From: Armillaria gallica
Taxonomy: Eukaryota > Basidiomycota > Agaricomycetes > Agaricales > Physalacriaceae
DNA: 64,000 nucleotides
Assembly: GCA_037576215.1 (NCBI GenBank)
Contig: JBANDB010000002.1
Span: 2,914,001 to 2,978,000, forward strand
Direction: 5' to 3'
The position numbers and the translations under genes were made by a program. Of the stretch, positions 21,726-33,683 are shown piece by piece. The notes under the pieces were generated by a model. The model saw nothing but the letters and a program-made list of their open reading frames with translations, was not told the DNA's origin and made no database searches. How positions within the stretch are numbered: position 1 is the stretch's first letter; each line of letters opens with the position of its first letter.

Positions 21726-22319
21726 CCTAGTTGTACCGTGAGTGAAAACAATACCTTTTCGGATTGCTCTCCGTACAGATGTCTGTCTCCAGTAACTTCA
21801 ATGACTCGACTCAACGATGCCGGCAGGTACGTGGACAACGGGATCGGTGAATAGAACCAGTCCTGAGTATTTGAGTATCCCAGAGGTTCGGTGAAATCAG
21901 ACTCGCGCCATTACATGACTAGAAGGTAGAGAATACGGAACAGAAGAATAAGGGACAGTAAATCTGTGCGTGAGGAGGAAGAAACTGGGCAAAAGCCTCG
22001 ATGGTGAATATGGATCGAGTTTTACTTACAGGACAAGTGAAGCGATTCAGAGTAGGCTACCCTCTACCGTATAGGCTTTACGTTCATATAGGCAGTGAAC
22101 AACACAAGGAGCATGTTTTGAATGAAAATGAAGTCAAAGATACATTTTTAGGGTCATTTTGTTTTGGTTTTAACGCGAAAAGATTGGAACAACACAGTGA
22201 GATAGAAAAAAGGTAACAGCAAACACCGAGTTACATTGGCTTGATACGAATACTCGTTGACTTATCTGTGGAAATTTATCAGCTATATTTAATTGCGAAT
22301 GAAATATTCGAATTTACCT
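21726..22319. other. Spacer and 3' flank of copy E
   Basis: No gene. From about 22100 the shared downstream flank of the aerolysin-like family begins. Confidence 0.5.
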
Positions 22320-23052
22320 TTAGACACCCATCTTCGAAAGTTCCTTCTTGGCCCTCTCAGTGAGGTTCTCGCGCTTTCGCGTCTTCCTGCGACTCTCGAT
22401 ATCAGCCCTCGAAACACTCTTCACAACCATCGTGCCCGTGGCGGAATCCACCAACGGTGTGTCCGTAGTCAGATAATCCTCGCTCATAATCTCCACCTGA
22501 CATTCCTTCCTCGTGATGTCATATCCCCCCGGGGATCCAGCATTCCACTCCTCGTTCCACGCATCCAAGACGAAGAACATTGTATTCCTGAAACGATACT
22601 TCCTCTGATAGAACGTCAACGTCGACTTGGGAGGGACGCTCAACGTGATCGTCTTGGTCTGAGTATCCGTAGTCTCGTATGTCGTGAACGTCTTGGTCTG
22701 GCTGTCCATGCTCATCGACATACCCTTGAAAGCGGCTCCGATGCTGACAGAGTTGGTGACCTCGGTGCCTTTGGTGACTTTGAGCTCGGTCGTATACTGG
22801 AGGGAGTACGTTTGCGTCGCGGCGGTGTTGTTCTCCCAGGACATCTTCGACACCCACGTAGTGTCGACGAGATAAGTGTCGAGGGAGGCGAAGAAGGCCT
22901 CGTCGCCCGGAGAATTATAGATGGTGGATCGGCCAGAATTGACCATGGTGTCACCGCCGCTGGGCTTGTAAACGACATACTTGGAGAACCTTTCGCTCTA
23001 GGGGATCGTTTCAACATCGTGGAACACAACGAGATAATGAACTACCAACCAT
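22320..23052 (-). CDS. Aerolysin-like family protein, copy E (intact)
   Basis: Exons 23052..23050 (ATG) and 22997..22320 across a 52-nt intron, giving 226 aa; an internal Met (22946) gives 208 aa. This is the most complete member: SERFSKYVVYKPSGGD opening, WVSKMSWENNT, TKGTEVTNSVSIGAAFKG, alternating Ser/Thr stretch, ETTDTQTKTITLSVPPKS, FYQRKYRF, AWNEEWNAGSPGGYDITRK, EVEIMSEDY-like VEIMSEDYL, and a charged C-terminus ending SKMGV. Putative beta-pore-forming fold by pattern only. TATA box and upstream flank are shared with copies C and F, so these three probably have the same regulation. Confidence 0.72.
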
Positions 23053-23167
23053 GATGGTGAATGAAGAACGGGTTGGTCAAGCTCGACGAAAAAGATACAG
23101 ACGATGGCTAGCTCGCTGAGGGAAACTCCAACTGCTGGATGGTTGTATAGTCGCGCTCAGGTTGTCG

Positions 23168-23175
23168 CTTTTATA
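23168..23175 (-). promoter_or_regulatory. TATA box of aerolysin-like copy E
   Basis: TATAAAAG followed by CGACAAC, about 115 nt upstream of the proposed ATG. Nearly identical in copy F. Confidence 0.5.
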
Positions 23176-25165
23176 CGTCTCATACATTTCGGCTGTCAGA
23201 TGGAGAATGAAATTGGCACTGAAAGGTATGTTGCAGTTTGCGAAGTCACCGCGGATGCACATTGCCACTGAGGAAGTAGAACGGCGTCATGAGGGCATAT
23301 TGTGGAAATGAATTGATGTAAAGATTCTTGAGCCTTGCTTACCGGTGCGTCATCTTGGCTCTGTCCTCATAGTCCTCCCGACTCATTGGCATTGCACTGC
23401 TAGCCCCAATAGTCATGTTGTACTATGTTGGATTGAGATTTCTCGCCCTGTCCTTGGTCATATTCCTCTCCCCTCCCTCACCGTGCTCGCTGATCATCGA
23501 TCATGGTCTGGCACCTCAACAAATGGGGAGATAGGCACTTTCATTCGCCGGTTCCTTGGCGTCTTGCTTCTGCATCTTAAACGTTACGACAAGATCAAGC
23601 GCTCCTGCTACGTATTGACCACTGCTCGCCACAGGGTCCAGCCGCAACGCTGCACAACAATTAGGACAGTCTCCTCTAGCATGTAGACTGTTGGCTGGTT
23701 CCAGATCAGTGGTGTTTGTGATCGACGGTGCAAAGGTCAAGACTGGGGACGGCTCCAGGTAGCAGAAAACTTAGCGGAACCGAGAGAAAGGGCGTATGAG
23801 CGGAGTTGCATGAAGGGCAAAGCACAAGGACATGCCCGTGACCGCTACGAGTCACCCTTTGACAAGGACGAGGAACAAGACATATGAAAGGTTTCAGAAT
23901 ACAAGTCAGGAGCGAACCTCGACCTCGTACGGTTCGTAATAAAGGGACAGCTGAGTGATGCGGCCTATTCAATCCGAAAGCGCAAGGGAAAGATGCTTCT
24001 TGTAGAGTACGTGAAGAATGTTGAATCCTTTGTTTGAGCTTCAACTTCAGATCTAGAGCTCTTGGAAGAGTCCCGTGTTCGTCATTACCTTCACATCCAG
24101 CGTTAAAAGACTCTTTATCAGAGCACTCCCTACTAGGGGTAGAGCTGCCTAGAAGATCTTCAATATATTTTCTTCTTCCCACCTCCGTTTATGCTGCTGC
24201 GCCAAGATTGAACGCGGCATGCATTGTCGCAGGAAAAGCAACTTGCAAGAGTCCCGTGAAGATGATGAAGAGGGGTTCCATCGTGTGGGGTATCTGAATC
24301 CGGGCACCGAGCCTGTTTTCAGCTGCCAAATTGTGACCTAGCCATTGAGAACATGCACTGAACGAGCACTGACCTTCTCGTAAATGATCCCGAAGTGAAC
24401 GAGATCCCGCCCTTCACCCGATGCACATGCACGTCCAGGTGATACTAATGTATCATCCACTAGTCCATTACAGTGGCAAGTCCTGAGGTACAGCCACTGC
24501 CGGCGGGTAGGAGTGCACCGCCACCAAAACTTGTTGCTTCAAGTTTCCACTTCCCGACCACCATGCCATGTCAGTCCGTTCTGGATTGGGACCTTGCACC
24601 GGTAACAACAAACACCACGATCATCGACTACACACCCCGGTACATGTCAACTTGCGTGCTTTGGAATTGGATCAGGAAAACGATGTATATTGATCGGCAG
24701 CTCGATTTCCACGATTGCTCTCTCTCTCAAGTCCGTTAGCAGTCCGTTTGTTCTAACAAGTTTTGGGATGCCGCCTGGTGTCTTACAGTGTGATCTCTTG
24801 TCCCCCACTTTTTCATACCTTAATGCCTTTTTTCGTGAACGATCGAGGCCCTCTTCCCACTGCTTGCATTGGCGTCAAAACCCAATTTCGGCAAGTGGGG
24901 AGGCAAGAAGGGGACTTGAGCGCAGGCGCCGTTCTTACGTATTTACGATGACACGCGTATTGGCGGTAAACTTATGAATGGAGGTTAAAAGTTCAATTTT
25001 TAGAATCTGTTTTTTTTGCGCGCCAAGATTGGAATACAATGACGGAATAGAAAAAATATAACAGCAAACAGATTGTTGAGAACATTCACTTGATACGGAT
25101 GCTCGTCTACTCCTCTGTGGAAATATATCAGCCATGTCCATGAATGAAAATATCCAGATTTACCA
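23176..25165. other. Shared upstream flank of repeat unit, second copy
   Basis: Aligns with 8691-10389 and partly with 25997-27560. The minus-strand words VASSGQYVAGAL and AKEPANESAYLPIC (23516-23740) recur in the other two units. 24480-24720 repeats 9650-9900. 24970-25165 is the 3' flank of copy F. No intact gene recognised. Confidence 0.5.
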
Positions 25166-25873
25166 TTATATGCCCATCTTTGAAAGGGCGTCCTTCGACC
25201 ACTGAGTAAGATCCTCGCGCTTTCGCGTATGCCTGGCTTCGACATTATCAGCCTTTGAAACAGTCTCCACCTCTATCGTGCCCGTGGCAGAGTCCAACAC
25301 CGTGTCCGTAGTCAGATAATCCTCGCTCATAATCTCCACTTCACACTCCTTCCTCTTGATGTCATATCCTCCCTGTGATCCGACATTCCACTCCTGGCCC
25401 CAGGCATCCAAGATGAAGAACGTCGTAATCTTGAACCGATACTTCTTTTGATAGAACGTCAACGTTGACTTGGGAGGGACGCTCAACGTGATCGTCTTGG
25501 TCTGGGTATCCGTAGTCTCGTACGTCGAGAACGTCTTGGTCTCGCTATTCATGCTCAACGAAAGGCCCTTGAATTCGGCTCCGATCCCGACAGAGTTGGT
25601 GACCTCCGTGCCCTTGAGCTCGGACGTATACTGGAGGGAGTACGTTTGCTCAGCGGAGGTGTCGTTCTCCCAGGACACCTTCGACACCCACGTAGTGTCG
25701 ATGAGATAGGTATCGATGGAGGCGAAGAGGGACTCCTTGTGTGGATAATTATAGATGGCAGAACGAGCAGACTTGACCATGGCATCACCGCCGCTGGGCT
25801 TGGAGAACTTTTTGGGCTAGAAGATCACTGTTTCAACATCGGGACCACAACGAGATGATGAACTACCGACCAT
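25166..25873 (-). CDS. Aerolysin-like family protein, copy F (intact)
   Basis: Exons 25873..25871 (ATG) and 25816..25166 across a 54-nt intron, giving 217 aa; from the internal Met (25780) 204 aa. The frame is open, with two small in-frame losses relative to copy E: four residues before GTEVTNSVGIGAEFKG and the YVVY segment near the start. The C-terminus reads EDYLTTDTVLDSATG, one residue shorter than the others. Core words ETTDTQTKTITLSVPPKS and AWGQEWNVGSQGGYDIKRK are intact. Same inferred fold and promoter type as copy E. Confidence 0.7.
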
Positions 25874-25988
25874 GATAGTGAATGAAGAACGGGTTGGTCA
25901 AGCTCGATGAAAGAAATTCAGAGGATGGCTAGGTCTTTGAGGTAAACTCTGGCTGCTGAATGGTTGCATATTCGCACTCATGTTATCG

Positions 25989-25996
25989 CTTTTATA
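25989..25996 (-). promoter_or_regulatory. TATA box of aerolysin-like copy F
   Basis: TATAAAAG followed by CGATAAC about 115 nt upstream of the proposed ATG of copy F. Confidence 0.5.
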
Positions 25997-28199
25997 CGTC
26001 TCATGTATCCCAGCTGTCAGATGGAGATTGAAACGGGCATTGAAAGGAATGCTGCGGCTTGTCCAGTCACCGCGGATGCACAATGCCACCGACGCGTCCT
26101 GAGGGCATCTTCTTGACCTGAATTGATGTAAGGATTCTTGGGACTTGTTTAATCCTGGCTCTGTCCCTCATAGTCCCCCGATTCATTGGCATCGCACTGC
26201 TAGCTCCAACGTCCCGTTGTGCCATGTTGGATGAGGTACTCTCGTTGCATCCTCGGTCATGTTCCTTGTCCTCGCTCATTGCGCTCGCTGATCATCGTTT
26301 AGCACCTGAGCAAATGGGGAGATAGGCACTCCCATTCGCTGGTTCCTTGGCCCTGATCGTAAATAGTAAGACAGGGTCGGGCGCTCCCGCTACGTACTGA
26401 CCACTGCTCGCTACAGGGCCACCTACGACTGCTGCAACATCGCAACGATCAAGACAGTCTCCTCCGACATGCAGACTTTCGAAACCTATCGACTGGTTTC
26501 CAGGCGCAGAGGTATTTAAGATAACCGTGCAAAGCTCGAGAGTGGCATGACTCCGGGTAACAGCGAACTTGGCGGAATCAAGAGAAACGGCCCTGTACGA
26601 ACGTTGGGCGGCGAGGCACAAGGACGGGTCCCTGACAGGTACGACACAGGTGAGGAACTAGAAACATGAAAGCGTTCGCAGAATACAGATATTCAGGAGC
26701 CCATATAACGCTCGTGATAGAGGAAGAGCTGAGTGGTGAGACCTATTCAATCAGAAGGTGCAACTTGAAGGAAAAGACGCTTCCTACCTACATGAAGAAT
26801 TTTAAATCTCTTGTTCGAGCTGGTTCTTACAACACCGAAAAGCGATTCCGTATACCCTAGCACTCTTTGACGGCGGAGCAGCCTAGAAGAACTGCAATAT
26901 TCATCCTTCTTCCTACCTCAGTTTATACAGTTGCGTTGAGACTGAATCAAATGCGGCATGTAGGCTAATGTCACGGATGAAGCAAGAGTGCCGGGAAGAT
27001 GATGAAGCGACGGTCCATCGTGTGGCATATATCTGGGTACCGAGCTTTTCAGCTCCAAAATCGGCTTTGAGAATGAGAATGTGCTCCCAGTATTTGTACT
27101 CTGCTTCGCACGCAGGCAGGTCGAGCAATAGTAAAAGTAGAAACGGGCACTAGCCTTCTCGTGAATGACTCTCCCAAAGTCAACGAAATCCTGTCCCTCA
27201 CCTGGTCACACACACACACACCACACACACACACACACACATCCAAGTGACAATGATACATCATCCACTAGTACTTTCCTTTCACTACATGTCTTTTCAC
27301 CGACCTGACAGAGGACAAGACGCAGTTGTACACTGACCCTAAGCCGCTATCTTGACCAGAAATATCATGAATATTGAAGGAGGGAATACTGCTTATAGTA
27401 CCGATGAATGCCACTCGAGTAGCTCAATGAGAAGCAAAAAGGGTAGATTTCTAGGGATGCAAACTGAATAGTTCATTAGCAAGAAGTGTTTTCAAGGTCC
27501 GAGGTACAGCCACTGCCGGCGGGTAGAAATGCACCACCACCGGACTTGTCCCTTTCCGGATCCATTCAGCATATTCCAGCACTAGGTCGCGCCGAACACC
27601 CAGAGCGGGGTCAACCAGGAACTCGGAAAATGGTCCAAGTCGATATTAATGATGATGAATTTACATCTCCAGGACGCCGACGCCGACACCTCGCAGCTTT
27701 CTAACAAGTTGACGATGAAGGCTATGCATACCGAAAAATGATGACAGTCGATCCAAATGTTCGATCGCATCATCAGCATCGGAGCCATGCCTTTTCCATC
27801 TACCAGCATCGGAATCGTACCTTTTTCATCTCAATAACCGACCATTGCTCCGCTCTGGGGTCATCTTTTCGAAGATATTCTGTACCGGGAGAGTCCCGAG
27901 CCTCTGTCTTAGCTTTTCTGGTGGTTTGGGAATGCGAGTGCCTTCGCAGCGTGGATGATGAGGCACTCTTCCTGGATGTGTACCTGCCTATCAAGAGTTC
28001 TTGTTACCTCGGTCGTTAATTTCACCGTGCTTCCTGGCTTTTTGTTCTACTCGAGAATACTGGGCTGTCTGTGTATAAACTAAACGGGTCGCCTTCCTGA
28101 AAACTGCTGACCTCCTGATATCAGATAGGTAAACATAGAAGGCCTAACGCCCAGCATCTTAGAGTAAGCGGGACTGTTATTTGCAATGGACTCGTTCAA
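25997..28199. other. Shared upstream flank, third copy, then anonymous DNA
   Basis: 25997-27560 is a third, more diverged version of the repeat-unit flank, with VASSGQYVAGAPDPV on the minus strand (26292-26621) and PAGSGCTS near 27510. 27560-28199 holds no gene or repeat that I can recognise. Confidence 0.45.
27206..27241. repeat. (CA)n microsatellite
   Basis: About 36 nt of alternating CA with one interruption (cacacc acac). It lies inside the third repeat-unit flank and is absent at the same place in the other units. Confidence 0.9.
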
Positions 28200-28540
28200 G
28201 CCCTGAGAATCTTCCATTCTTGTTTAGCCCTGACGCCAAGATACTCAAAGGTCTCCTTGGAATCACGCTTCGGAGACATCTCTACATTACAGGGTAGTTA
28301 CTCCGAGGTGGGCTATGCACTGCAGGACACTTTATGAGACGCGTGAGCTTGTCCATGGCTGTTCCGTGGTCTGTCGCCATCGTTCCTCATTTCTTTTGTA
28401 ACGACTTGTTCTATTCAGTACCGACAATGCTCTGATGAAGGTGAGTCTTCTCCATCGAGGCATCCCATCAACTAACATCATTCCGTTGCTGAAAGGCGAA
28501 CGTGTTTGGGAATTGAGCATGATTGATAGAGATGGGTAGA
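28200..28540 (+). pseudogene. FunK1-type kinase relic
   Basis: Plus-strand text in changing frames reads DAKILKGLLGITLRRHLYIT, SEVGYALQDT, ETRELVHGC, then SLLHRGIPSTNIIPLL and LSMIDRDG. These line up with SKLSHITGRIHYRMV, AEVGYALQET, TRELIKGCQE, NLIHRDISSTNIIL and YVIDWEF of the FunK1 gene at 30-32.8 kb. HRD has become HRG and the DWE metal-binding motif DRD. Internal stops and frame changes show it is dead. Confidence 0.7.
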
Positions 28541-28573
28541 ATTATCATTGTATAGATCAATATTATTTGTCTA

Positions 28574-29501
28574 CTATTTATACAATGCAGCAAAGGCTAC
28601 GGATGCCCTCAGCCTGGCATTCCTATCGTTATCGCCAACTTCACTAAGCCACCATTGTAACAATTTTCTAGCTTCTGCCTCCTGCACGAAGCCAAGGCCA
28701 CGCTCGACGACGGCCTCCCTGACCTCATCGTCGGTGAGAGCCTGTACACCCTCCTTTGCCAGCCACGCGTCATCGCTCTGCAGAAAATCCATATGCCAGC
28801 CGACGCGAACCCACGGCCAGAGCTGTATGCCGATGCGGGAGAGCCCGTACAGACTGTACACGGCCCGGCGGCGGTCCCCATCCGTCCAGAACCGGGCGCG
28901 CGTCGAAGCTTGCTCCACCAACGAGTCCATATCCACCTCTCATCGTCGAGATCCTCTTTCCTAAATGGAAACGGGCCCTCCTTAGAGACTTCTAGGTACT
29001 CATGCGCAGTCCGGAGCATCGGGAGCGCGTCCCGAGCCTTCTGCACCTTCTTGTCCCGTATCCGTCTCAGCTGCCCAGGAAGGATACACGTCGACGGCAG
29101 CATCGCAGGCGCGTACAGTACCATCACTGGTATCAGCTCCTCCAGGAGCACCGCCGTGATCAGAAACGGCACCACCTTCAACACGTCCGTCTTCTGTGTC
29201 CTCAGCATCCGCCATTCCCTTCGCGTCGCAGGGTCTCTGCTAGACTCCTCTGCCGCCGGAATATCTCCCGCCCTCCACGAAAGTAGAATTTGAGGAGTTC
29301 CATCGAAGTGTGTATGAGGGATTTGAGGGGGCCTGAGCCGACGGGTGGGGCTTGGAGGATTCCGCGTGTTTGGGCATCGGAGATGTCGGCTTTGATGAGC
29401 TCTGTAATGGGAGGTTTGGGCTTTGGTTGGGTGGTTAGTGAGCGACTGAGAATGAGTGGACGCGCGAGGACCCGACACCGGAGAGGATGGAAGACTTGCA
29501 T
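28574..29501 (-). CDS. LETM1-like mitochondrial protein, two frame breaks
   Basis: Start Met 29501 opens an Arg-rich, acid-poor leader (MQVFHPLRCRVLARPL) typical of mitochondrial import. The core has the LETM1 signature: TRREWRMLRTQKTDVLKVVP, a hydrophobic segment with LITAVLLEELIPV, then a ribosome-binding-like domain with YGLSRIGIQLWPWVRV, DDAWLAKEGVQALTDDEVRE and VVERGLGF. Family members sit in the inner membrane and affect K+/H+ exchange and translation. The frame moves twice, near 29235 and near 28945. Each move is what one missing base would give, and no GT-AG intron fits either place well. About 310 aa if continuous. It could be live with two sequence errors, or recently lost. Confidence 0.75.
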
Positions 29502-30000
29502 AAGTTTTTTTGGTCACGGTCACGGGTGTGACGATCGTGTTTAGCCGCCGGCAGTGGCAGTGGCAGTGCACAGACGAAGTTTGACGCGCCTACGCTATGT
29601 ATTAGGACAGAGAAAGTGAAGAGTATAAGTATTCAGCCAAAATAACTGCAAGTCCATCAGTCATCTCGAGTCTGAAGGAGCCTTAACCAATGTCAGAATT
29701 GCGGGGCCATTCTCAAACGAAGTGAGTGGCAAAAATGGTTTACACCTTTGGCAAACGCGACATGGGGACTAACTACGAAATATACCAGCTTATATACTAC
29801 GAAATTCCCGCAAAAATAAGCAAATACGTAAGCAAATCCGCACGAGAACCAAACGGCTCGAATACCTCACAATCAATTGACCCCAATCAACTGGCTTGCA
29901 TGGTCTTGATTCGTCTCATCAAATATGTTTGTTGTTAAGTTTTTACTAATGCCTGGGGGCAATGTTCGTAATGATACAACAGTAACCTCTATTTCTAGTC
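29502..30000. other. Intergenic, no gene
   Basis: Short AT-rich spacer between the LETM1-like start and the FunK1 stop. Nothing recognised. Confidence 0.6.
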
Positions 30001-32778
30001 CTACTTTTTGCGTTTATTGCGATGTTTGACATCCGTTTCATCTCCCATTTCGTCTGATTTATTGCCTGGTCGCTTTCTTCTGCGTGTGCTTGCTCCACCA
30101 GTATTGAAGGTGGAGCTGCCCGACACCTGGCCTCGCTCTCTCCCACGTATGTTCCCTCCAACAGTATCAGTGGTAGAGCCGCCCACCTGACCTCGCCCTC
30201 TCAGGCGCTTCGGTGCTCCTGCAGATGGTGACAGTTCAACTACACGGTTGCGTAACCTGTATGATGTTTGATCCGGAGAGTCTGCGGTGTCGGGTATTGA
30301 AGAGCGAGTAGTAGAGTTTGTAGCTTCGAATGGGCGACCCCAGCGGATAGGCATCTTGCGAGGGATAGCGTCACGTTCCTCCAATGTTGCCGGGTCCACT
30401 TCAACAGTGGCCGAAAATTCTGTACGGATAGCCTCAGGAGGAGGAAGCGACGCAGGTGTAGGATACCACATAGAAATGAGATTCAGGGCTGCCATGAGCC
30501 ACTCGTTGAACTCCGAGTTCTGAAAAATGGACCCCCGTTCATCATATTCCGTCACAAGGATTGCTTTCCACCCTCTACCACTTTCAAAGTCAAACACTGT
30601 CCTCAGAAAGTACTGGTGATGAGCCTCTGAATAATCCTTCCAAGGCAGGCGGTATAGCCCACAGTACAAAGCAACATAGATGAGAGATTCGACATCATGA
30701 CCGAAGAAATGACTGTACGGTTCGTACCGGCTTAAGATAGCTGGTAAAGCATTTATGCACATGAATGCAACTGTTCCCTGTATTCTTACACGATGAGTAG
30801 CTATGTCACATGATAAAATCATTTTTTCCGTACCACTCTTGAACGTTCCCTATCATTTTCCTGTCGATTGGCTGCTACTGCGAATTCCCAGTCAATGACA
30901 TAAGCTACTCGGCTTCCAAAGCCGTTTGTTTCGTCAGCGACAAGAATGATATTAGTCGATGAAATGTCTCGATGGATGAGGTTTGCTTTTGTTGAGGCAT
31001 AGAACAGTACTGAATAAAACATAAGTCATTACATAAAGAAATGAGGGGCAACAGTAACATACCATGGAACACCTCCTGGCAGCCTTTGATAAGCTCCCGC
31101 GTCCCAGCAAAGGTCTCCTGCAGCGCATAGCCCACCTCGGCAGTGACCATTCTGTAATGGATTCGGCCCGTAATGTGGGATAACTTTGAAGCCTTATTCC
31201 ATTCATTCTCGGAGTACTCGGACGTCAACGTTGAGGATACTGAAACAAGGATGAGAAATGGTTGAAACTGCATCAATGGAATCACCACCTTCCCCTTCAA
31301 CATAGACATCGCCATGGCACACAACTGTTGGCACTCCCACCTCCACACCACTTGCTCGAAGCTTCTGGAGTGTCAAACCTTCCATATCTACCGCTTCGAC
31401 ATCTACACGCCAGCAGTCCTTCAAGAAAACAATGTTTTCGGTTTGCATATCAACAGCCCAGTACCCACGAGTTGAGCGCGTGAGGCCAGCGAGCGTGGTG
31501 AGACTACTGGTCGAGACACCAGGAATTTGCGAGTGGCTGCTCGGGTTTGCGTCTGCCCCCGAGTTCGATATTCCGACGACGACGCAAGTGGCTGCTCCTC
31601 CGAGTCCTGATGTATGGCTACCTCGACCATACAAACCTGCTCAGGTTCAATGTTTTTCCAGTTCCTTATTCACCTCTTTCTCGTCAGTCAATCCTAGCTG
31701 TAGTTTTACGTGCGCCTTAACAGTATCCCGAAAGAGCGCCTCCTCAGCTTGCGTGATACGCTTGTGTACAGACATGTCTGCACCACGGTGTAATGAATTG
31801 ACATTCCCAAAACGCCAAAGGAACCGACACAGGGGCCCTGGAATCTCTCGATAATGAATAGCCTCAGAGAAAATAACGCCGGAGCGGTCCCATCGAAGCA
31901 GTCGCGCAGTTTCATCAGTCAATGATATTGAGAAAGCAAAATCGCGATACTGGTTCGCGCACATTTGTGCGGCATAAAAAGAAGTCTGGCCAAAACCAGC
32001 AATAGTATGTTCCTTGGTCTTCTCGTCGGTGATGTGTTCAAACAGAATTCCGTTGTCGTCAGCAATGTCTATTATTTTTGCCTCCCAGAAAAGCTGCCAG
32101 TAGCCCGGATGAGAGACGATAGCCGAAGTTCCGGGGTCTTGCACAAACTTGAGATGTTCTTGAGCGTATCCGCTGGCGCCAACCTTGGTCGAGTGTTTGC
32201 CAGGTCCCGGCTGGTCGGAAGTGTTGTAAAAGGTAACGCCAGGACAACGGGCCATTTCGCCTTGCGAGGTTTTCCGTGTGGCATTGAAGGCACGATTCTG
32301 TATAGTGCAATAATCACTAAATGTGGAAAGAGAAAAGACAGGCGATACGTACAACCGGGTCATAGAGCGAACGTTCATTCTTGAAATTTGCATCCCCACG
32401 CTTTGGAACTTTGCTGAATGCGCGACGGCTGTTCGGCATCATCTTATCAGGTCGTTGAGAGCATTCAGGTATTAAGTCAATGAATTCCTCGATTGGCATG
32501 GGTCCAACGGCATGCCTGGCCATTTCGCGACCCAGTTCTAGGTTCCTATATCTTGCCCTGTTATCTTCGTGAGGCAGCTGGTTTCTGCCGACGGTTTTGC
32601 GCTGAACATCGAACTGTTCGAGGAGTGCCGTAAGATCCAATTGTTGGGGAGTCACCGCTACTGCGTCCCCCTTTTCCGCCTTCCTTTTACCCTTGTCGAC
32701 AGTACCCGCCCTGCCACCTACTTTTGAGGAACGGACCTTGCCTTTCGCTTTTGGCATTTGCGTAGATGTATATGGCAA
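30001..32778 (-). CDS. FunK1-type fungal protein kinase
   Basis: Agaricomycete-specific kinase family. Exon 1 (32778..32353) has a basic N-terminus (KGKRKAEKGDAV). Exon 2 starts 32297 and carries the family N-lobe words GFGQTSFYAAQM, ARLLRWDRSGVIFSEAIHYR and RFLWRFGNVN. After introns come KFLVSRPVVSPRSLASRA, RGYWAVDMQTENIVFLKDCW, HITGRIHYRMV, LIHRDISSTNIIL, YVIDWEFAVA and GTVAFMCINALPAIL (activation-segment region). Clear introns lie near 31250, 31060 and 30790-30845. The C-terminal ~130 residues are Arg/Gly/Ser-rich with two RGRGQV/RGRERGQV repeats and end in KHRNKRKK, probably nuclear. HRD and DWE are present, so catalysis is possible. The frame slips by one base near 31468-31482 (ASRA to TRGYW), and the intron near 31640-31674 is uncertain. 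Confidence 0.82.
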
Positions 32779-33683
32779 GAAGAATTATGGTTATAGCCAG
32801 AGCCAACGATGATGGTTGGATCCAGGAAAGGAGTAGTGATGTCATGGCTTCCTCGAATTCCAAATTTCAATTCGAACCACCAACAACGCACCACTAGCTT
32901 TGTGCTTGCATTCGAGTTCGGAAGTCGAAGTCAAGTATATCGTGGTTTGAAGACGACTTTTTTCTCTTTATTGTTCCCTCTAGATCATATTCTTAAATAA
33001 TATTGATTGACTCGACCTTTGGCTAGGTCTGTACAAAATATTCTTCCACCACACTATGGTAACTCGAAGTGTTTTATAGTGAACTGGACCTGCAATCCTA
33101 GTCGGTTGCGTTGCGGCAGGGCATACACGTCCAAACGACTCCTGGAACGGAAGTGTGGTATCGTCACTTCGGGTCAGAACTCGTCCAAGCGCCACGCACT
33201 AGACGGAGCCCTTGACGTTTTACCAACTACACGGTGCTAGTAGACGATACTTTACTTAGACAAACACTCCTCGTGCCAAAAACGAAAGCCTCAGCCAGAG
33301 CGAGGAAGCACAAAACGCCGATGGTCCGAAGCATGCTGTGTGAGGTACCATCTCTTCTCCATAGAATTTGAAATGGTAAGCCTGTTGCTCACTTATGTAT
33401 ACCTTCTGCGACCATGCTGAAATATTTCATGGATTGATCTTCCTGCTCGTTTTGGTGTGGCAGTCATATCTACGAAATCTATACAATTAGGATGGCGACG
33501 TCTTGATAATTCATGGCTAAATCTCGTCTCCATACCTTCTGAGGAAGGAAATCCAGTCTTTCCGGAGCGCAGTGACGGCGGCGCAGCGCGCCTACTGCGA
33601 TCTTGGACAAACCTTCCGGTACCTCGCTCCGCGATAACGCTGAAAATGCAACCAGATCGCATGAAGGCCCCCAGTTCTCTGCT
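32779..33683. other. Divergent intergenic region
   Basis: Lies between the FunK1 gene (minus) and the kinase-like gene (plus), so it should hold both promoters. No conserved element or gene recognised. Confidence 0.5.

Noticed and set aside
23077..26089. Two 63-codon minus-strand frames of equal length upstream of copies E and F (23077-23268, 25898-26089)
   Set aside because: They lie over the shared promoter and TATA box and are similar only because the DNA is duplicated; no independent coding sign.
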